From NCBI GenBank assembly GCA_946902985.2, contig OX336392.1, forward strand, positions 466,576,693 to 466,640,692: DNA of 64,000 nt. Reading direction: 5' to 3'. The stretch is from Meconema thalassinum (taxonomy: Eukaryota; Arthropoda; Insecta; Orthoptera; Tettigoniidae). The stretch's first letter is position 1. Every line of letters starts with the position of its first letter. Position numbers and translations under genes: made by a program. A model generated the notes under the pieces. That model saw only the letters and a list, made by a program, of their open reading frames with translations, did not search any database and was not told the DNA's origin. Shown in pieces: positions 21,810-34,600 of this stretch.

Positions 21810-24513
21810 TTAGGACTGGAGGAGTTGCTTCATAATTAAGATATATTTGGGCTGTCGTTTGCGTGTCTGTTGAGGGTTCGGTTCATAATTACTAAGCTGT
21901 CTGATTAGTGGATTGGTGTGGGATTCAGCGTTGTCATAGAGTTTTTGAGCTTGGTTTGTGACGTAATCCATTAGGTATTTAATTTTAAGTGAGCGGTTTC
22001 TTTTGTGAATTGATGTATGTTGGGTGGTCTGTTTAAGGGCCAGTCTTAGCATCCAGTTTTGCACCCGTTGGAGTTTACATAAATTTGAGTATGATAGGAA
22101 GCCTATTGCAGTGTATGAGTACGTTAGAATGGGTCTCATGAGCATCATGTACATTAATTTAATGTTTTTGGTGTTCAGTTTGCTTTTGGGATGGATGAGG
22201 GGATAGAGTGTTTTGATTTGTCCTGTTGATTTAGCTACTGTAGTTTTAGTGTGCTGATTGAGTGTGAGTCTGGAGTCTAGTTGTATTCCTAGGTATTTGT
22301 GGGAGTTTGTGGTTTCGATGTCTGAGTTGTGAAGTCTTATGGGGTGCTGTGGATGTTTATGTCTCCAGGTGAAGTGCACTGTTTTGGTTTTATTTATGTT
22401 GACCTGTATCTTATTTTGGGTAAGCCAGGGTTCTAACAGAGGACGTGCTCTTGCACGTGGCGATGTGCGATTTCGGGATTTCGGGATTTTGCCATTATGG
22501 CGGTGTCATCCGCGAATATTGCCATAGTGGTGTGCCTAGATTTGGGAATGTCGTTGACATATACAAGGAACAGCAAAGGGCCTAGGATACTACCTTGAGG
22601 GACGCCTGCTGTTATTGGTCTGCGGGTTGAGTTGGTGTTCATAATATTAACAAAGAAGGAGCGGTTTTTGAGATAGTGGTGAATGATTTTGACATAAGTA
22701 GGTGGGACTTTGAGAGTGATAAGTTTATAAACTAAATGTGTGGGGACTACTCGGTCGAAAGCCTGCTTGTAGTCCAGGAAGACTGCCAGGGTGCCTTGGT
22801 TGTGCTGGAAGCCGTGAGTTATGAATTCAGTTACTCTGAGTAGTTGCTGAGTGATGTTTACGGAAGCCAAATTGTTCATTAATGAGTTTATTATCTATGT
22901 AGGGGATAATTTTTCTGTACATTATTCGTTCGAAGACTTTGGATATGACACTGAGTAGGCTTATCGGTCTGTAGTTTTCGGGAAGTTTGTGGTTTTTGCC
23001 TGGTTTTGGGAAGCATATTATTTTGGCTATTTTCCAGTTATTGGGGTAGTGCTGGAATTGAATGATATTGTTAAAAAGGTGGGTGAGATGTTTTAATGCA
23101 GTGTAGTTGAGTTTTTTAAGCATAATATTGTGGATTTCGTCTTGTCCGGGGGCCTTATTGTTGGAGAGATTTTTGATGGTATTGTTGACTTCGTGTATTG
23201 TTATGATTGGTATAGGGTCGGTATTTGGAGTATGTAGGTAGTCTGTAACTGTTGATTTTACCCTATTATCGTGGTTTTGGTCAACTAGGTGTTCGTTTGG
23301 AGTGAATTGTTTCTGTAGTGTAGTTGCTAGAAGTTGGGCCTTTTCATTGTTGGAAGTGGCTGTTAGTCTATTGTTTATTTTAAGGGGTGGAATTGCTTGG
23401 TTCTGCTTTGTGAAGACTTTTGCCATTTTCCAGAGTGAATTTTAGGGGTTTTCTGACTGTGGTTTCAGGTTGGTGAGTTTATTTTCCCAGGTTTCGTTAG
23501 GGTGTTTGTTAAGTTCCTTCTTGACTTTGGCGTGAAGCCTGTTGTACTCGACTTTATTTTGCATTGTTGGGTTGGTGCGGAGTCGTTTGCTAGCTATGTT
23601 TTTCTCTCTTATGAGTTGCAGTATATGGTCAGGGAGTGCTGACGGGGATTTATTTTGCGGTATTCTGCTGGCTTTGGCAGCCGTGATTAGTATCTTGGTG
23701 AAAGTTTCTATGTTGCTGTCTAGTTCGTTAGTAGATGTTATGTTGGGCATGGTGTTCGGCAGTAGTAAGTTCAGGTGTTCATTGTATTTATTCCAGTCTA
23801 TTCGTTTAGGGTTGATGAGTTTTTTGGTGTTGATGTAGGTTATGTCAGCTCCAAGCTCCAGTATTACTGGTAAGTGATCGGAGCTTAGAGCATGTATAAC
23901 TTCAATGTTTATATTGTAGGGGATGTCCTTGATTAGGGCTATGTCTAAGACGTCGCCGTCATCAAGGACCCCGTTACGGCGCGTGTAGTGGGTTGGTTCT
24001 GTTGGTGCAATAATGAAGTAGTCATTGTTGGTGTTATGATTGTTGAACCTGATTCCATTCTGGTTAGTAGCTGTGCTGTTCCAGTTTGGATGTTTACTAT
24101 TAAGGTCACCCGCAACCATGACGTGTTCATTGTCGAGCACTATGTCAATGTCTGTGTGGCGTAAACGGCGTCGTGGTGCGTTATATGCTGAAATGAAGGT
24201 GTAATTTGTATTCTGTATGTCTAGGTTTATTGCTGTTGCTTCCATTTCAGTGAGTGCGGGTAGGAGTATCTCATTGTGTGAGATGTTTTTGCGGACCGCT
24301 ACTAGTGTGCCCCCTCCTTCCCCATCTCTGTCGGTTCTGTAAATAATGTAATTTTTAAGCGTGAAGCGCGTTTTTGGTCTAAGTTTAGTTTCCTGTATGA
24401 GGAGCACGTCTATGTTGTTGTCAGCGAGAAACTGTCTTAATTCGAGTCGTTTGTGTCTGAAGTAAACCCCGTCAGCATTCCATGTACATACTCTTAGCTT
24501 TTTTTAGTCCCAT
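21810..24513 (-). pseudogene. LINE E ORF2 (EN-RT), Jockey type, broken
   Basis: The minus-strand ATG at 24513-24511 overlaps the ORF1 TAA by 10 bases. After a frame change in the A/T run near 24500, EN reads VCTWNADG, LLIQETKL, VAGDLNSKH and SSDHLPV. A stop at about 23442 precedes the RT: NNKAPGQDEIHNIML, NYRPISLLSVISK, FLDYKQAFDR, GVPQGSILGP and FADDTAIMAK. Frame changes lie near 22850 and 22420. The C-terminal part ends at 21810. It is the closest relative of LINE C in the window, with the same motifs and order. No RNase H. Confidence 0.88.
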
Positions 24514-25243
24514 TGTTGTTGGCTGAGAGCGTTGACGAATTGGGAGAGAGTGCTGCTTAGTCGTGTAAGCAGTTTGATGAGGTGTTCCGTCCCCTCTGTG
24601 GGTGGGGGGGGGGGTTTAGAATACACCCACGGTATCCCCTGCCTGTCGTAAGAGGCGACTAAAAGGGGCGACCCTGGCTATACTTTAAGGACTCCGCGTT
24701 GTTTTGTGAATTGGACCCCCAGTGGGTGGGAGGAAGCGAATTCATCCACGGTACTCCCTACCAGTCGTAAAAGGCGACTAAAAGGGCTTCTCGGAACGGT
24801 CCCCTTTCGAGGGTTTGACAGTCAGCTCTAAAAGACATACACCCGTGCGGTATAACTCTCATTAGGTTATATCGCACTTCTTTCCGTCACTGCTTTCAGG
24901 GTCTGGCAACCAAAATTTCTATATGTGCGTGCTGTTAGGGGATGGGCCACTTACGCTAGCGACTACGCTCAAAAGCCTGTTCCGGTCTTGGCCGCGCCGA
25001 CAGGTGGGTGTGCCATGTACCCGTTCAGTAGTATCCGCCTGACTACGCAGGTCCCCGCACAGCCGAATGTCTGAGCTGTAAAATCCAGTATATGCCAAGG
25101 GGTACATGCCGATACGGCATTGTAAAACATCGGACCCCCGGGCAATGCCTTCCAAGCTAGGCGGGCCTTGCCCTGGCTGGGTAGCGCCTACTGTGACGGC
25201 CCGTGATCGGATGTCGGTGGCATTCGGGGAGGATGATCTGGCC

Positions 25244-26740
25244 ATGGGTTCTAAAAGAAAAATCCCCAACCAGGGTGGACGTACACCCAAACAGGGTGGT
25301 CCTACACCCAAGTCTTTAACATTTGATTCCCTACGGGGATCAACCCCCTGGGAACAATCTGTGCGTGAAAATCTGGGTACTAACACCCCCAAGTTTCTGG
25401 TAGCTACCAGAACAGATGGGGGTGATTTCAAGCTGGTAAAGAGTATTTTGTTTTCTCGCCACATAGAAGGTGTCTATGGTGAGCTTGAGAAAGTACAAAA
25501 GATGAGGAACGGTAGCTTGTTGCTCAAGACTAGGACTGGAGAGCAAGTTGAACAACTTTTGCAATGTGACCACTTTGGCGACATTCCCGTCAAAGTGGAA
25601 AAGCACACGTCCCTGAATCTGGTCCGAGGAGTTATTTTCCACCGGGACCTGATTCTGAACACTGACGAGGAGCTCAAGGAGGATATGCGGCACCGTCACG
25701 TGACTGATGTCCGGCGCATTACGCGCAAGGTCAATGGTCAAATCGTGGATACTGGTGCTTTCATTATTTCCTTTGAGCTTTCGGTGCTCCCGGAGAAAGT
25801 CAAGGTTACAAGTTACCGTTGTGACGTACGGCCTTATATCCCTCCCCCGATGAGGTGTTATAAATGCCAGAAGTTCGGGCACATGTTATCCCGATGCTCG
25901 AGCCCCGCAATCTGCGGAACATGCGGTAAGGTACCACACGAAGCGGAAGAGTGCACAACACCTTATCAGTGCACTAATTGCCCTGGATTTCATTCTCCTC
26001 GGGACAGGAACTGCCCTGTCTTCCTGAGTGAGAAGAAAATCCAGGAGATCAAAACCCTGGATGGTCTGACCTACCAGGAGGCCCGCAAGAAGTACCGTAC
26101 CACGACTTCGCCTTCTCCAACGATTGATTATAGAGCCATAATACCAAATTTGGTCCCGGCTACCTCATCTTTTGTTCCAGCTGTGAAACCTGCAACTGAG
26201 TTTCCTGTTCCAAAACCAGCTCCTAACATTCTAACGGAAAGCCCGAAGGTGACTTCAACTCCACCTTCGGCCAGCACGAAGGCTGTGCGAGCGAAGGCTT
26301 CTCTGCCCGCACAGCAGGGGAGGAAGTTGAAGACTTCCTCCCCACTCGGGAGGAAGTCGAAATCTTCCTCCCCATCCAAACGGTCGGCGAAAGCCGCGCC
26401 GAAGCAGGCGGAGGCGGCATCGTCGACCAGGGTCAGGACTTCGGCTCCTGACCCGTCTATATACCTTAAAGAGCCGGGGGCGGGTAAGAAGGGACCCCGC
26501 ACTACGCATTCCCTTTCTCCAAAAAAGGGGAAGCCATCCGCGCCAACACCTGCGGATGCTTCTGCGCCTGGGGACGTTTCGGCCCCCAGATCTTCGCGCT
26601 CCCCACGGAGATCCCCCCGCCGCCGAACTGCGTCCAGGAAATCATCTACCGAGTCGATTCACTCCATGAACTCGCCTGAGGACATGGAGATTATAGTCGA
26701 CGTAGTGACTGTAGATTCTCCAGAGTCAAAGTTGGAGTAG
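25244..26740 (+). CDS. LINE F2 ORF1: zinc-knuckle RNA-binding protein
   Basis: Intact, 498 residues from the ATG at 25244 in the same GCCATGG context as F1. The frame is open upstream to 25106, because F2 has TCG where F1 has a TAG; the F1 stop argues against a conserved upstream start. It differs from F1 mainly by a repeated block GGRTPKQGGPTPK near the N-terminus and scattered substitutions. Same three knuckles and same basic Ser/Pro C-terminus. A 34-base gap to ORF2. Confidence 0.9.
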   Translation: MGSKRKIPNQGGRTPKQGGPTPKSLTFDSLRGSTPWEQSVRENLGTNTPKFLVATRTDGGDFKLVKSILFSRHIEGVYGELEKVQKMRNGSLLLKTRTGEQVEQLLQCDHFGDIPVKVEKHTSLNLVRGVIFHRDLILNTDEELKEDMRHRHVTDVRRITRKVNGQIVDTGAFIISFELSVLPEKVKVTSYRCDVRPYIPPPMRCYKCQKFGHMLSRCSSPAICGTCGKVPHEAEECTTPYQCTNCPGFHSPRDRNCPVFLSEKKIQEIKTLDGLTYQEARKKYRTTTSPSPTIDYRAIIPNLVPATSSFVPAVKPATEFPVPKPAPNILTESPKVTSTPPSASTKAVRAKASLPAQQGRKLKTSSPLGRKSKSSSPSKRSAKAAPKQAEAASSTRVRTSAPDPSIYLKEPGAGKKGPRTTHSLSPKKGKPSAPTPADASAPGDVSAPRSSRSPRRSPRRRTASRKSSTESIHSMNSPEDMEIIVDVVTVDSPESKLE

Positions 26741-29700
26741 CTTGGTGCTCCAACTTATTCCCTAAGTTCACACAATGGCACTGTTACAGTGGAATTGTAA
26801 CAGTTATGACAGGCATTTGACAGAGCTCCGTCAGCTTATTGCCCAATACGCGGCGAGTATAGTCTGCCTACAGGAAACAAACCTCAGACCTGATCACGAG
26901 ACTGTTCTGAGAGGTTTCCGACTATACTCTAAAGAGCGACAAGACGCCGCCCGGGCTTCCGGGGGCGTTTGTACCTTCGTTCGCTCTGACTGCTATAGTG
27001 AGGAGTTTCCACTCGCCACTCCTCTGGAAGCTATTGCAGTTCGCGTGTCCTTGCCTGCTATGACAACTGTTTGTAACGTGTACCTTCCACCGAACCAACC
27101 CCTTGATATTCATGACGTCTTAGATCTTGTTGATCAACTTCCAGTCCCTTTCCTACTCGTGGGTGATTTCAACTCTCATCACCCCCGCTGGGGATCACCA
27201 TCGTCCTGCCCCAGAGGAAGGGACGTGGAAGGCTTAATTCAAGGGTTGGATTTATGTCTATTAAATACAGGGGAAGCTACATATTTTAGCTTAGCGCACG
27301 GCACGTACTCACACATTGACTTGAGTGTGTGTAGCCGTGCGCTGGTCCCCTTATTTGGCTGGTATGTACACGATGACCTCTGTGACAGTGACCATTTCCC
27401 GATCGTTCTTACCCTTCTGAACCAGACGCCCGTTGAGTTCCCCAGTCGTTGGGTTCTTAAGCGGGCAAATTGGCCCTCGTTTCAAGAACGAGCTGTATTC
27501 GTTGATCTTGGTTGCCGGAGCGTCGATGACGAGGTACAGCACATCACCGATGTGCTTCTTGCTGCCGCCGAGGAGTCCATTCCATCCTTTTCTGGGACTC
27601 CTCGTCGCAAACTCGTCCCTTGGTGGACAGAGGATATTGCAGCGGCAATCAGAGACCGTCGTCGAGCTCATAAGCACTACCGTCGGCGTCCAACCATGGC
27701 CAATTTGGTGGCGTTTAAGAAATTCCGTGCCAAGGCACGGATTCTTATTCGCCAGAGTAAGAAACAATCCTGGGAACGGTATGTGTCTTCTATTACGGCA
27801 CATACCCCCTCCTCTCAAGTGTGGACTAAACTGCGACGCATTTCGGGAATTCAGACATCTTCTACTGTACCGGGAATTTCCATTGCTAATGAACTGGTTA
27901 CAGATCCTTATCGCGTTGCAAACCATCTCGCCTCGTATTTTGCGGATATATCCAGTTCCGGTAACTATGACCCTGCCTTCGTGGCCCTGAAGCGTGAGGC
28001 GGAACGTTTCCATCTTAGTTTTGCTTCCCGCGCTTCGGAGGAGTACAACGTGCCCTTTACGGAGTGGGAACTCCGCGGAGCGCTGGCGCTCTGCAGGGAC
28101 ACGTCTCCTGGCCCGGATAATGTTCACAACCAGATGCTTAAACACCTTAACGATGAGAGCATTCGCTATTTGCTCAGGGTGTTTAATCGTATCTGGTTGG
28201 AAGGTGTGTTTCCAGCGCAATGGCAGGAAGGTATCATTATACCTATCCTGAAGCCCGATAAGGATCCCTAATTGTCAGGGAGTTACAGACCTATTTGTCT
28301 CACAAACGGTTTGTGCAAGCTCTTTGAGAGGATGGTCAATCGGCGCCTGGTGTGGGTCCTGGAGAAACGGGGACTCCTGTCTGAATACCAGTGTGGTTTC
28401 AGGGCGTCACGGTGTACCAACGACCATCTGGTACGCCTGGAGACTGCCATACAGGACGCTTTTCTCCGGAGACAGCACCTAGTCGCTGTTTTCTTTGACC
28501 TCGAGAAGGCCTATGACACCTCTTGGCGTTACGGCATCCTCTCTACCCTGCATCAATGGAAATTCCGAGGTAACTTGCCGGTTTTTATTGCGAATTTTCT
28601 GTCCCTTCGCCTGTTCCGTGTCCGAATAGGGGGGACATATTCGCAATATCATATACAGGAAAACGGAGTCCCACAGGGATCGGTGTTTAGCGTAACATTA
28701 TTTGCGATTGCCATAAACGGTATAGTCGCTGCTGCTGGTCCAGCAGTGGTACCGTCGCTATATGTAGACGACTTTGCTCTACATTATAGTGCGCAAAATA
28801 TGGCGGTCGCTGAACGACAGCTACAACAAGCTATTCGGAGAGTGGAACGCTGGACACTGGAGCATGGCTTTCGATTCTCAACCGCTAAGTCCTCGGTTGT
28901 CCATTTCTGCCGAAAGCGCACCCTCCATCCAGATCCTGAGCTTTATCTGGGCAATGTTTCTTTGCCTGTTGTTGCTGCGTACCGGTTCCTTGGGCTCCTT
29001 TTCGATCAGAAATTGACGTGGGAACCACACGTGCGGTGTTTGAAAACTGCCTGCGCTAAAAAACTCAACATGTTGCGGTTTCTTAGCGGCACATCATGGG
29101 GGGCGGACCGCGTGGTGCTCCTGCGCTTTTATAAGTCACTGATTTTATCTAGGTTAGATTATGGCAGTGTAGCATATGGTTCGGCCCATAAGTCAGTGCT
29201 TGTTAAACTGGACAGTGTCCACCACGGCGGTGTGAGGCTGGCGACGGGTGCCTTTCGGACAAGCCCAGTCGTCAGCTTGCTCGCCGAGGCTGGCGTACCT
29301 CCTTTACACCTGAGGCGCCAACAAGTACTGCTGACCTATGCTGCAACTATTCGAACCCCCTGTGGGTGGGGGCTTTAGAATACACCCACGGTATCCCCTG
29401 CCTGTCGTACGAGGCGACTAAAAGGGGCGACCTTGGCTATACTTTAAGGACTCCGCGTTGTTTTGTGAATTGGACCCCCAGTGGGTGGGAGGAAGCGAAT
29501 ACATCCACGGTACTCCCTGCCAGTCGTAAAAGGCGACTAAAAGGGCTTCTCGGAACGGTCCCCTTTCGAGGGTTTGACAGTCAGCTCTAAAAGACATACA
29601 CCCGTGCGGTATAACTCTCATTAGGTTATATCGCACTTCTTTCCGTCACTGCTTTCAGTGTCTGGCAACCAAAATTTCTATATGTGCGTGCTGTTAGGGG

Positions 29701-30002
29701 ATGGGCCACTTACGCTAGCGACTACGCTCGAAAGCCTGTTCCGGTCTTGGCCGCGCCGACAGGTGGGTGTGCCATGTACCCGTTCAGTAGTATCCGCCTG
29801 ACTACGCAGGTCCCCGCACAGCCGAATGTCTGAGCTGTAAAATCCAGTATATGCCAAGGGGTACATGCCGATACGGCATTGTTAAACATCGGACCCCCGG
29901 GCAATGCCTTCCAAGCTAGACGGGCCTTGCCCTGGCTGGGTAGCGCCTACTTTGACGGCCCGTGATCGGATGTCGGTGGCATTCGGGGAGGATGATCTGG
30001 CC

Positions 30003-31605
30003 ATGGGTTCTAAAAGAAAAATCCCCAACCAGGGTGGACCTACACCCAAGCAGGGTGGTCCTACACCCAAGTCTTTAACATTTGATTCCCTACGGGGATC
30101 AACCCCCTGGGAACAATCTGTGCGTGAAAATCTGGGTGCTAACACCCCCAAGTTTCTGGTCGCAACCAGAACGGATGGGGGTGATTTCAAGATGGTAAAG
30201 TCTATTTTGTTTTCTCGGCACATAGAAGGGGTCTATGGCGAGCTTGAGAAGGTACAAAAGATGAGAAACGGTAGCTTGTTGCTCAAGACTAGGACTGGTG
30301 AGCAGGTTGAACACCTTCTGAAATGTGACCACTTTGGCGATATCCCTGTCAAAGTGGAAAAGCACACGTCTCTGAATCTGGTCCGGGGAGTCATTTTCCA
30401 CCCCCAAACCATCAGGGGCCGATAACCTAGATGTTAGGCCCCTTAAAACAACAATTATCATCATCATCATCATCATCATCATTTTCCACCGGGACCTGAT
30501 TCTGAACACTGACGAGGAGCTCAAGGAGGATATGCAGCACCGTCACGTGACTGATGTCCGGCGCATTACGCGCAAGGTCAATGGTCAAATCGTGGATACT
30601 GGTGCTTTCATTATTTCCTTTGAGCTTTCGGTGCTCCCGGAGAAAGTCAAGGTGACAAGTTACCGTTGCGACGTTCGGCCTTATATCCCTCCACCAATGA
30701 GGTGTTATAAGTGCCAGAAATTCGAACATATGTTATCCCGATGCTCGAGCCCTGACGTCTGTGGAACATGCGGTAAGGTACCCCACGAAGCGGAAGAGTG
30801 CACAACACCTTATCAGTGCACTAATTGCCCTGGATTTCATTCTCCTCGGGACAGGAACTACCCTGTCTTCCTGCGTGAGAAGAAAATCCAGGAGATTAAA
30901 ACCCTGGATGGTCTCACCTACCAGGAGGCCCGCAAGAAGTACCATACCACGATTTCGCCTTCTCCAACGATTGATTATAGAGCCATAATACCAACATTGG
31001 TCCCGGCTACATCATCTTTTGTCTCCACTGTGAAACCTTCTAATGTACCACTGCCATCTACATCTCTAGCTACTCCCCAGAATCAGAACGAGAGCCCGAA
31101 GGTGACTTCAACTCCACCTTCGGCCAGCACGGAGGCTGTGCGAGCGAAGGCTGCTCCGCCCGCACAGCAGGGGAGGAAGTTGAAGACTTCCTCCTCAACT
31201 TCCTCCCCACTCGGGAGGAAGTCGAAGTCTTCCTCCCCATCCAAACGGTCGGCGAAAGCCGCGCCGAAGCCGGCGGAGGCGGCATCGTCGACCAGGGTCA
31301 GGACTTCGGCTCCTGACCCGTCTATATACCTTAAAGGGCCGGGGGCGGGTAAGAAGGGACCCCGCACTACGCATTCCCTTTCTCCACAAAAGGGGAAGCC
31401 ATCCGCGCCAACACCTGCGGATGCTTCTGCGCCTGGGGACGTTTCGGCCCCCAGATCTGCGCGCTCCCCATGGAGATCCCCCCGCCGCCGAACTGCGTCC
31501 AGGAAATCTTCCACCGAGTCGATTCACTCCATGAACTCGCCTGAGGACATGGAGATTATAGTCGACGTAGTGACTGTAGATTCTCCAGATTCAAAGTTGG
31601 AGTAG
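30003..31605 (+). pseudogene. LINE F3 ORF1, interrupted by an S tail
   Basis: Begins at the ATG at 30003 and is open to 30401. A 77-base insertion plus an 11-base duplication (88 bases in all, not a multiple of three) shifts the frame; coding resumes at 30490 to the TAG at 31605. Knuckle one is CYKCQKFEHMLSRC and the third has RNYPVF for RNCPVF, so its last Cys is changed to Tyr. The linker after the knuckles (around 31010-31090) differs clearly from F1 and F2, and an extra Ser/Thr block follows. Confidence 0.88.
30391..30489 (+). mobile_element. 77-bp S-type tail, extreme 5' truncation, in F3 ORF1
   Basis: The insert is 30402-30478: CCCCAAACCATC, the AGGGGCC...CTAGATG...GGCCCCT hairpin, TTAAAACAACAATTATC and about nine ATC units. 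The duplication TCATTTTCCAC lies at 30391-30401 and 30479-30489. It is the smallest copy in the window and shows that reverse transcription starting at this tail is enough to give an insertion. Confidence 0.92.
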
Positions 31606-31639
31606 CTTGGTGCTCCAACTTATTCCCTAAGTTCACACA

Positions 31640-34600
31640 ATGGCACTGTTACAGTGGAATTGTAACAGTTATGACAGGCATTTGACAGAGCTCCGTCAGC
31701 TTATTGCCCAATACGCGGCGAGTATAGTCTGCCTACAGGAAACAAACCTCAGACCTGATCACGAGACTGTTCTGAGAGGTTTCCGACTATACTCTAAAGA
31801 GCGACAAGACGCCGCCCGGGCTTCCGGGGGCGTTTGTACCTTCGTTCGCTCTGACTGCTATAGTGAGGAGTTTCCACTCGCCACTCCTCTGGAAGCTATT
31901 GCAGTTCGCGTGTCCTTGCCTGCTATGACAACTGTTTGTAACGTGTACCTTCCACCGAACCAACCCCTTGATATTAATGACGTCTTAGATCTTGTTGATC
32001 AACTTCCAGTCCCTTTCCTACTCGTGGGTGATTTCAACTCTCATCACCCCCAATGGGGATCACCATCTTCCTGCCCCAGAGGAAGGGACGTGGAAGGCTT
32101 AATTCAAGGGTTGGATTTATGTCTATTAAATACAGGGGAAGCTACACATTTTAGCTTAGCGCACGGCACGTACTCACACATTGACTTGAGTGTGTGTAGC
32201 CGTGCGCTGGTCCCCCTATTTGGTTGGTATGTACACGACGACCTCTGTGACAGTGACCATTTCCCGATCGTTCTTACCCTTCTGAACCAGACGCCCGTGG
32301 AGTTCCCCAGTCGTTGGGTTCTTAAGCGGGCAAATTGGCCCTCGTTTCAAGAACGAGCTGTTTTCGTTGATCTTGGTTGCCGGAGCGTCGATGACGAGGT
32401 ACAGCACATCACCGATGTGCTTCTTGCTGCCGCCGAAGAGTCCATTCCATCCTTTTCTGGGACTCCTCGTCGCAAACTCGTCCCTTGGTGGACAGAGGAT
32501 ATTGCAGCGGCAATAAGAGACCGTCGTCGAGCTCATAAGCACTACCGTCGGCGTCCAACCATGGCCAATTTGGTGGCGTTTAAGAAATTTCGTGCCAAGG
32601 CACGGATTCTTATTCGCCAGAGTAAGAAACGATCCTGGGAACGGTATGTGTCTTCTATTACGGCACATACCCCCTCCTCTCAAGTGTGGACTAAACTACG
32701 ACGCATTTCGGGCATTCAGACATCTTCTACTGTACCGGGAATTTCCATTGATAATGACTTGGTTACAGATCCTTATCGCGTTGCAAACCATCTCGCCTCG
32801 TATTTTGCGGATATATCCGGTTGCGATAACTATGACCCTGCCTTCGTGGCCCTGAAGCGCGAAGCGGAACGTTTCCAGCTTAGTTTTGCTTCCCGCGCTT
32901 CGGAGGAGTACAACGTGCCCTTTACGGAGTGGGAACTCCGCGGAGCGCTGGCGCTCTGCAGGGACACGTCTCCTGGCCCGGATAATATTCACAACCAGAT
33001 GCTTAAACACCTTAACGATGAGAGCATTCGTTATTTGCTCAGGGTGTTTAATCGTATCTGGTTGGAGGGTGTGTTTCCAGCGCAATGGCAGGAAGGTATC
33101 ATTATACCTATCCTGAAGCCCGATAAGGATCCCAAATTGACAGGGAGTTACAGACCTATTTGTCTCACTAACGGTCTGTGCAAGCTCTTCGAGAGGATGG
33201 TCAATCGGCGCCTAGTGTGGATCCTGGAGAAACGGGGACTCCTGTCTGAATACCAGTGTGGTTTCAGGGCGTCACGGTGTACCAACGACCATCTGGTACG
33301 CCTGGAGACCGCCATACAGGACGCTTTTCTCCGGAGACAGCACCTGGTCGCCGTTTTCTTTGACCTCGAGAAGGCCTATGACACCACTTGGCGTTACGGC
33401 ATCCTCTCTACTCTGCATCAATGGAAATTCCGAGGTAACTTGCCGGTTTTTATTGCGAATTTTCTGTCCCTTCGCCTGTTCCGTGTCCGAATAGGGGGGG
33501 ACATATTCGCAATATCATATACAGGAAAACGGAGTCCCACAGGGATCGGTGCTTAGCGTAACATTATTTGCGATTGCCATGAACGGTATAGTCGCTGCTG
33601 CTGGTCCAGCAGTGGTACCGTCGCTATATGTAGACGACTTTGCTCTACATTATAGTGCGCACAATATGGCGGTCGCTGAACGACAGCTACAACAAGCTAT
33701 TCGGAGAGTGGAACGCTGGACACTGGAGCATGGCTTTCGATTCTCAACCGCTAAGTCCTCGGTTGTCCATTTCTGCCGAAAGCGCACCCTCCATCCAGAT
33801 CCTGAGCTTTATCTGGGCAATGTAGCTTTGCCTGTTGTTGCTGCGTACCGGTTCCTTGGGCTCCTTTTCGATCAGAAATTGACGTGGGAACCACACGTGC
33901 GGTGTTTGAAAACTGCCTGCGCTAAGAAACTCAACATGTTGCGGTTTCTTAGCGGCACATCATGGGGAGCGGACCGCGTGGTGCTCCTGCGCTTTTATAA
34001 GTCACTGATTTTATCTAGGTTAGATTATGGCAGTGTAGCATATGGTTCGGCCCGTAAGTCAGTGCTTGTTAAACTGGACAGTGTCCACCACGGCGGTGTG
34101 AGGCTGGCGACGGGTGCCTTTCGGACAAGCCCAGTCGTCAGCTTGCTCGCCGAGGCTGGCGTACCTCCTTTACACCTGAGGCGCCAACAAGTACTGCTGA
34201 CCTATGCTGCAACTATTCGACAGATGCCACTTCATCCAAGCTATCCATGTTTGTTTTCCAATCCGAATCGCCGGCTGTATGATGTGCTCGCCCGAGCCAC
34301 TCGGCCGGCGGGGATTCGCTTGGATGACTTATACCGTCAGTTCCGATTTCCTTCTGTCTCCTGTATCGTCCGAGTACCTAGCAAGGCCCCTCCGTGGATG
34401 GTCTCTCGCCCTGATATCATCCTGGATCTGCACACCGGCCCCAAGTCGGACATGGACTCCTCCGTCCATCGGAGGTTGTTCCAGTCCGTGGTGACACGGT
34501 ATCCGGGATCAGGGCTTGTATTCACGGACGGTTCGAGGGTAAACAAGAAAGTAGGCTGTGCATTTGTGGTTGAGGATCGTCGGTTTCTCTTTTCACTTCC

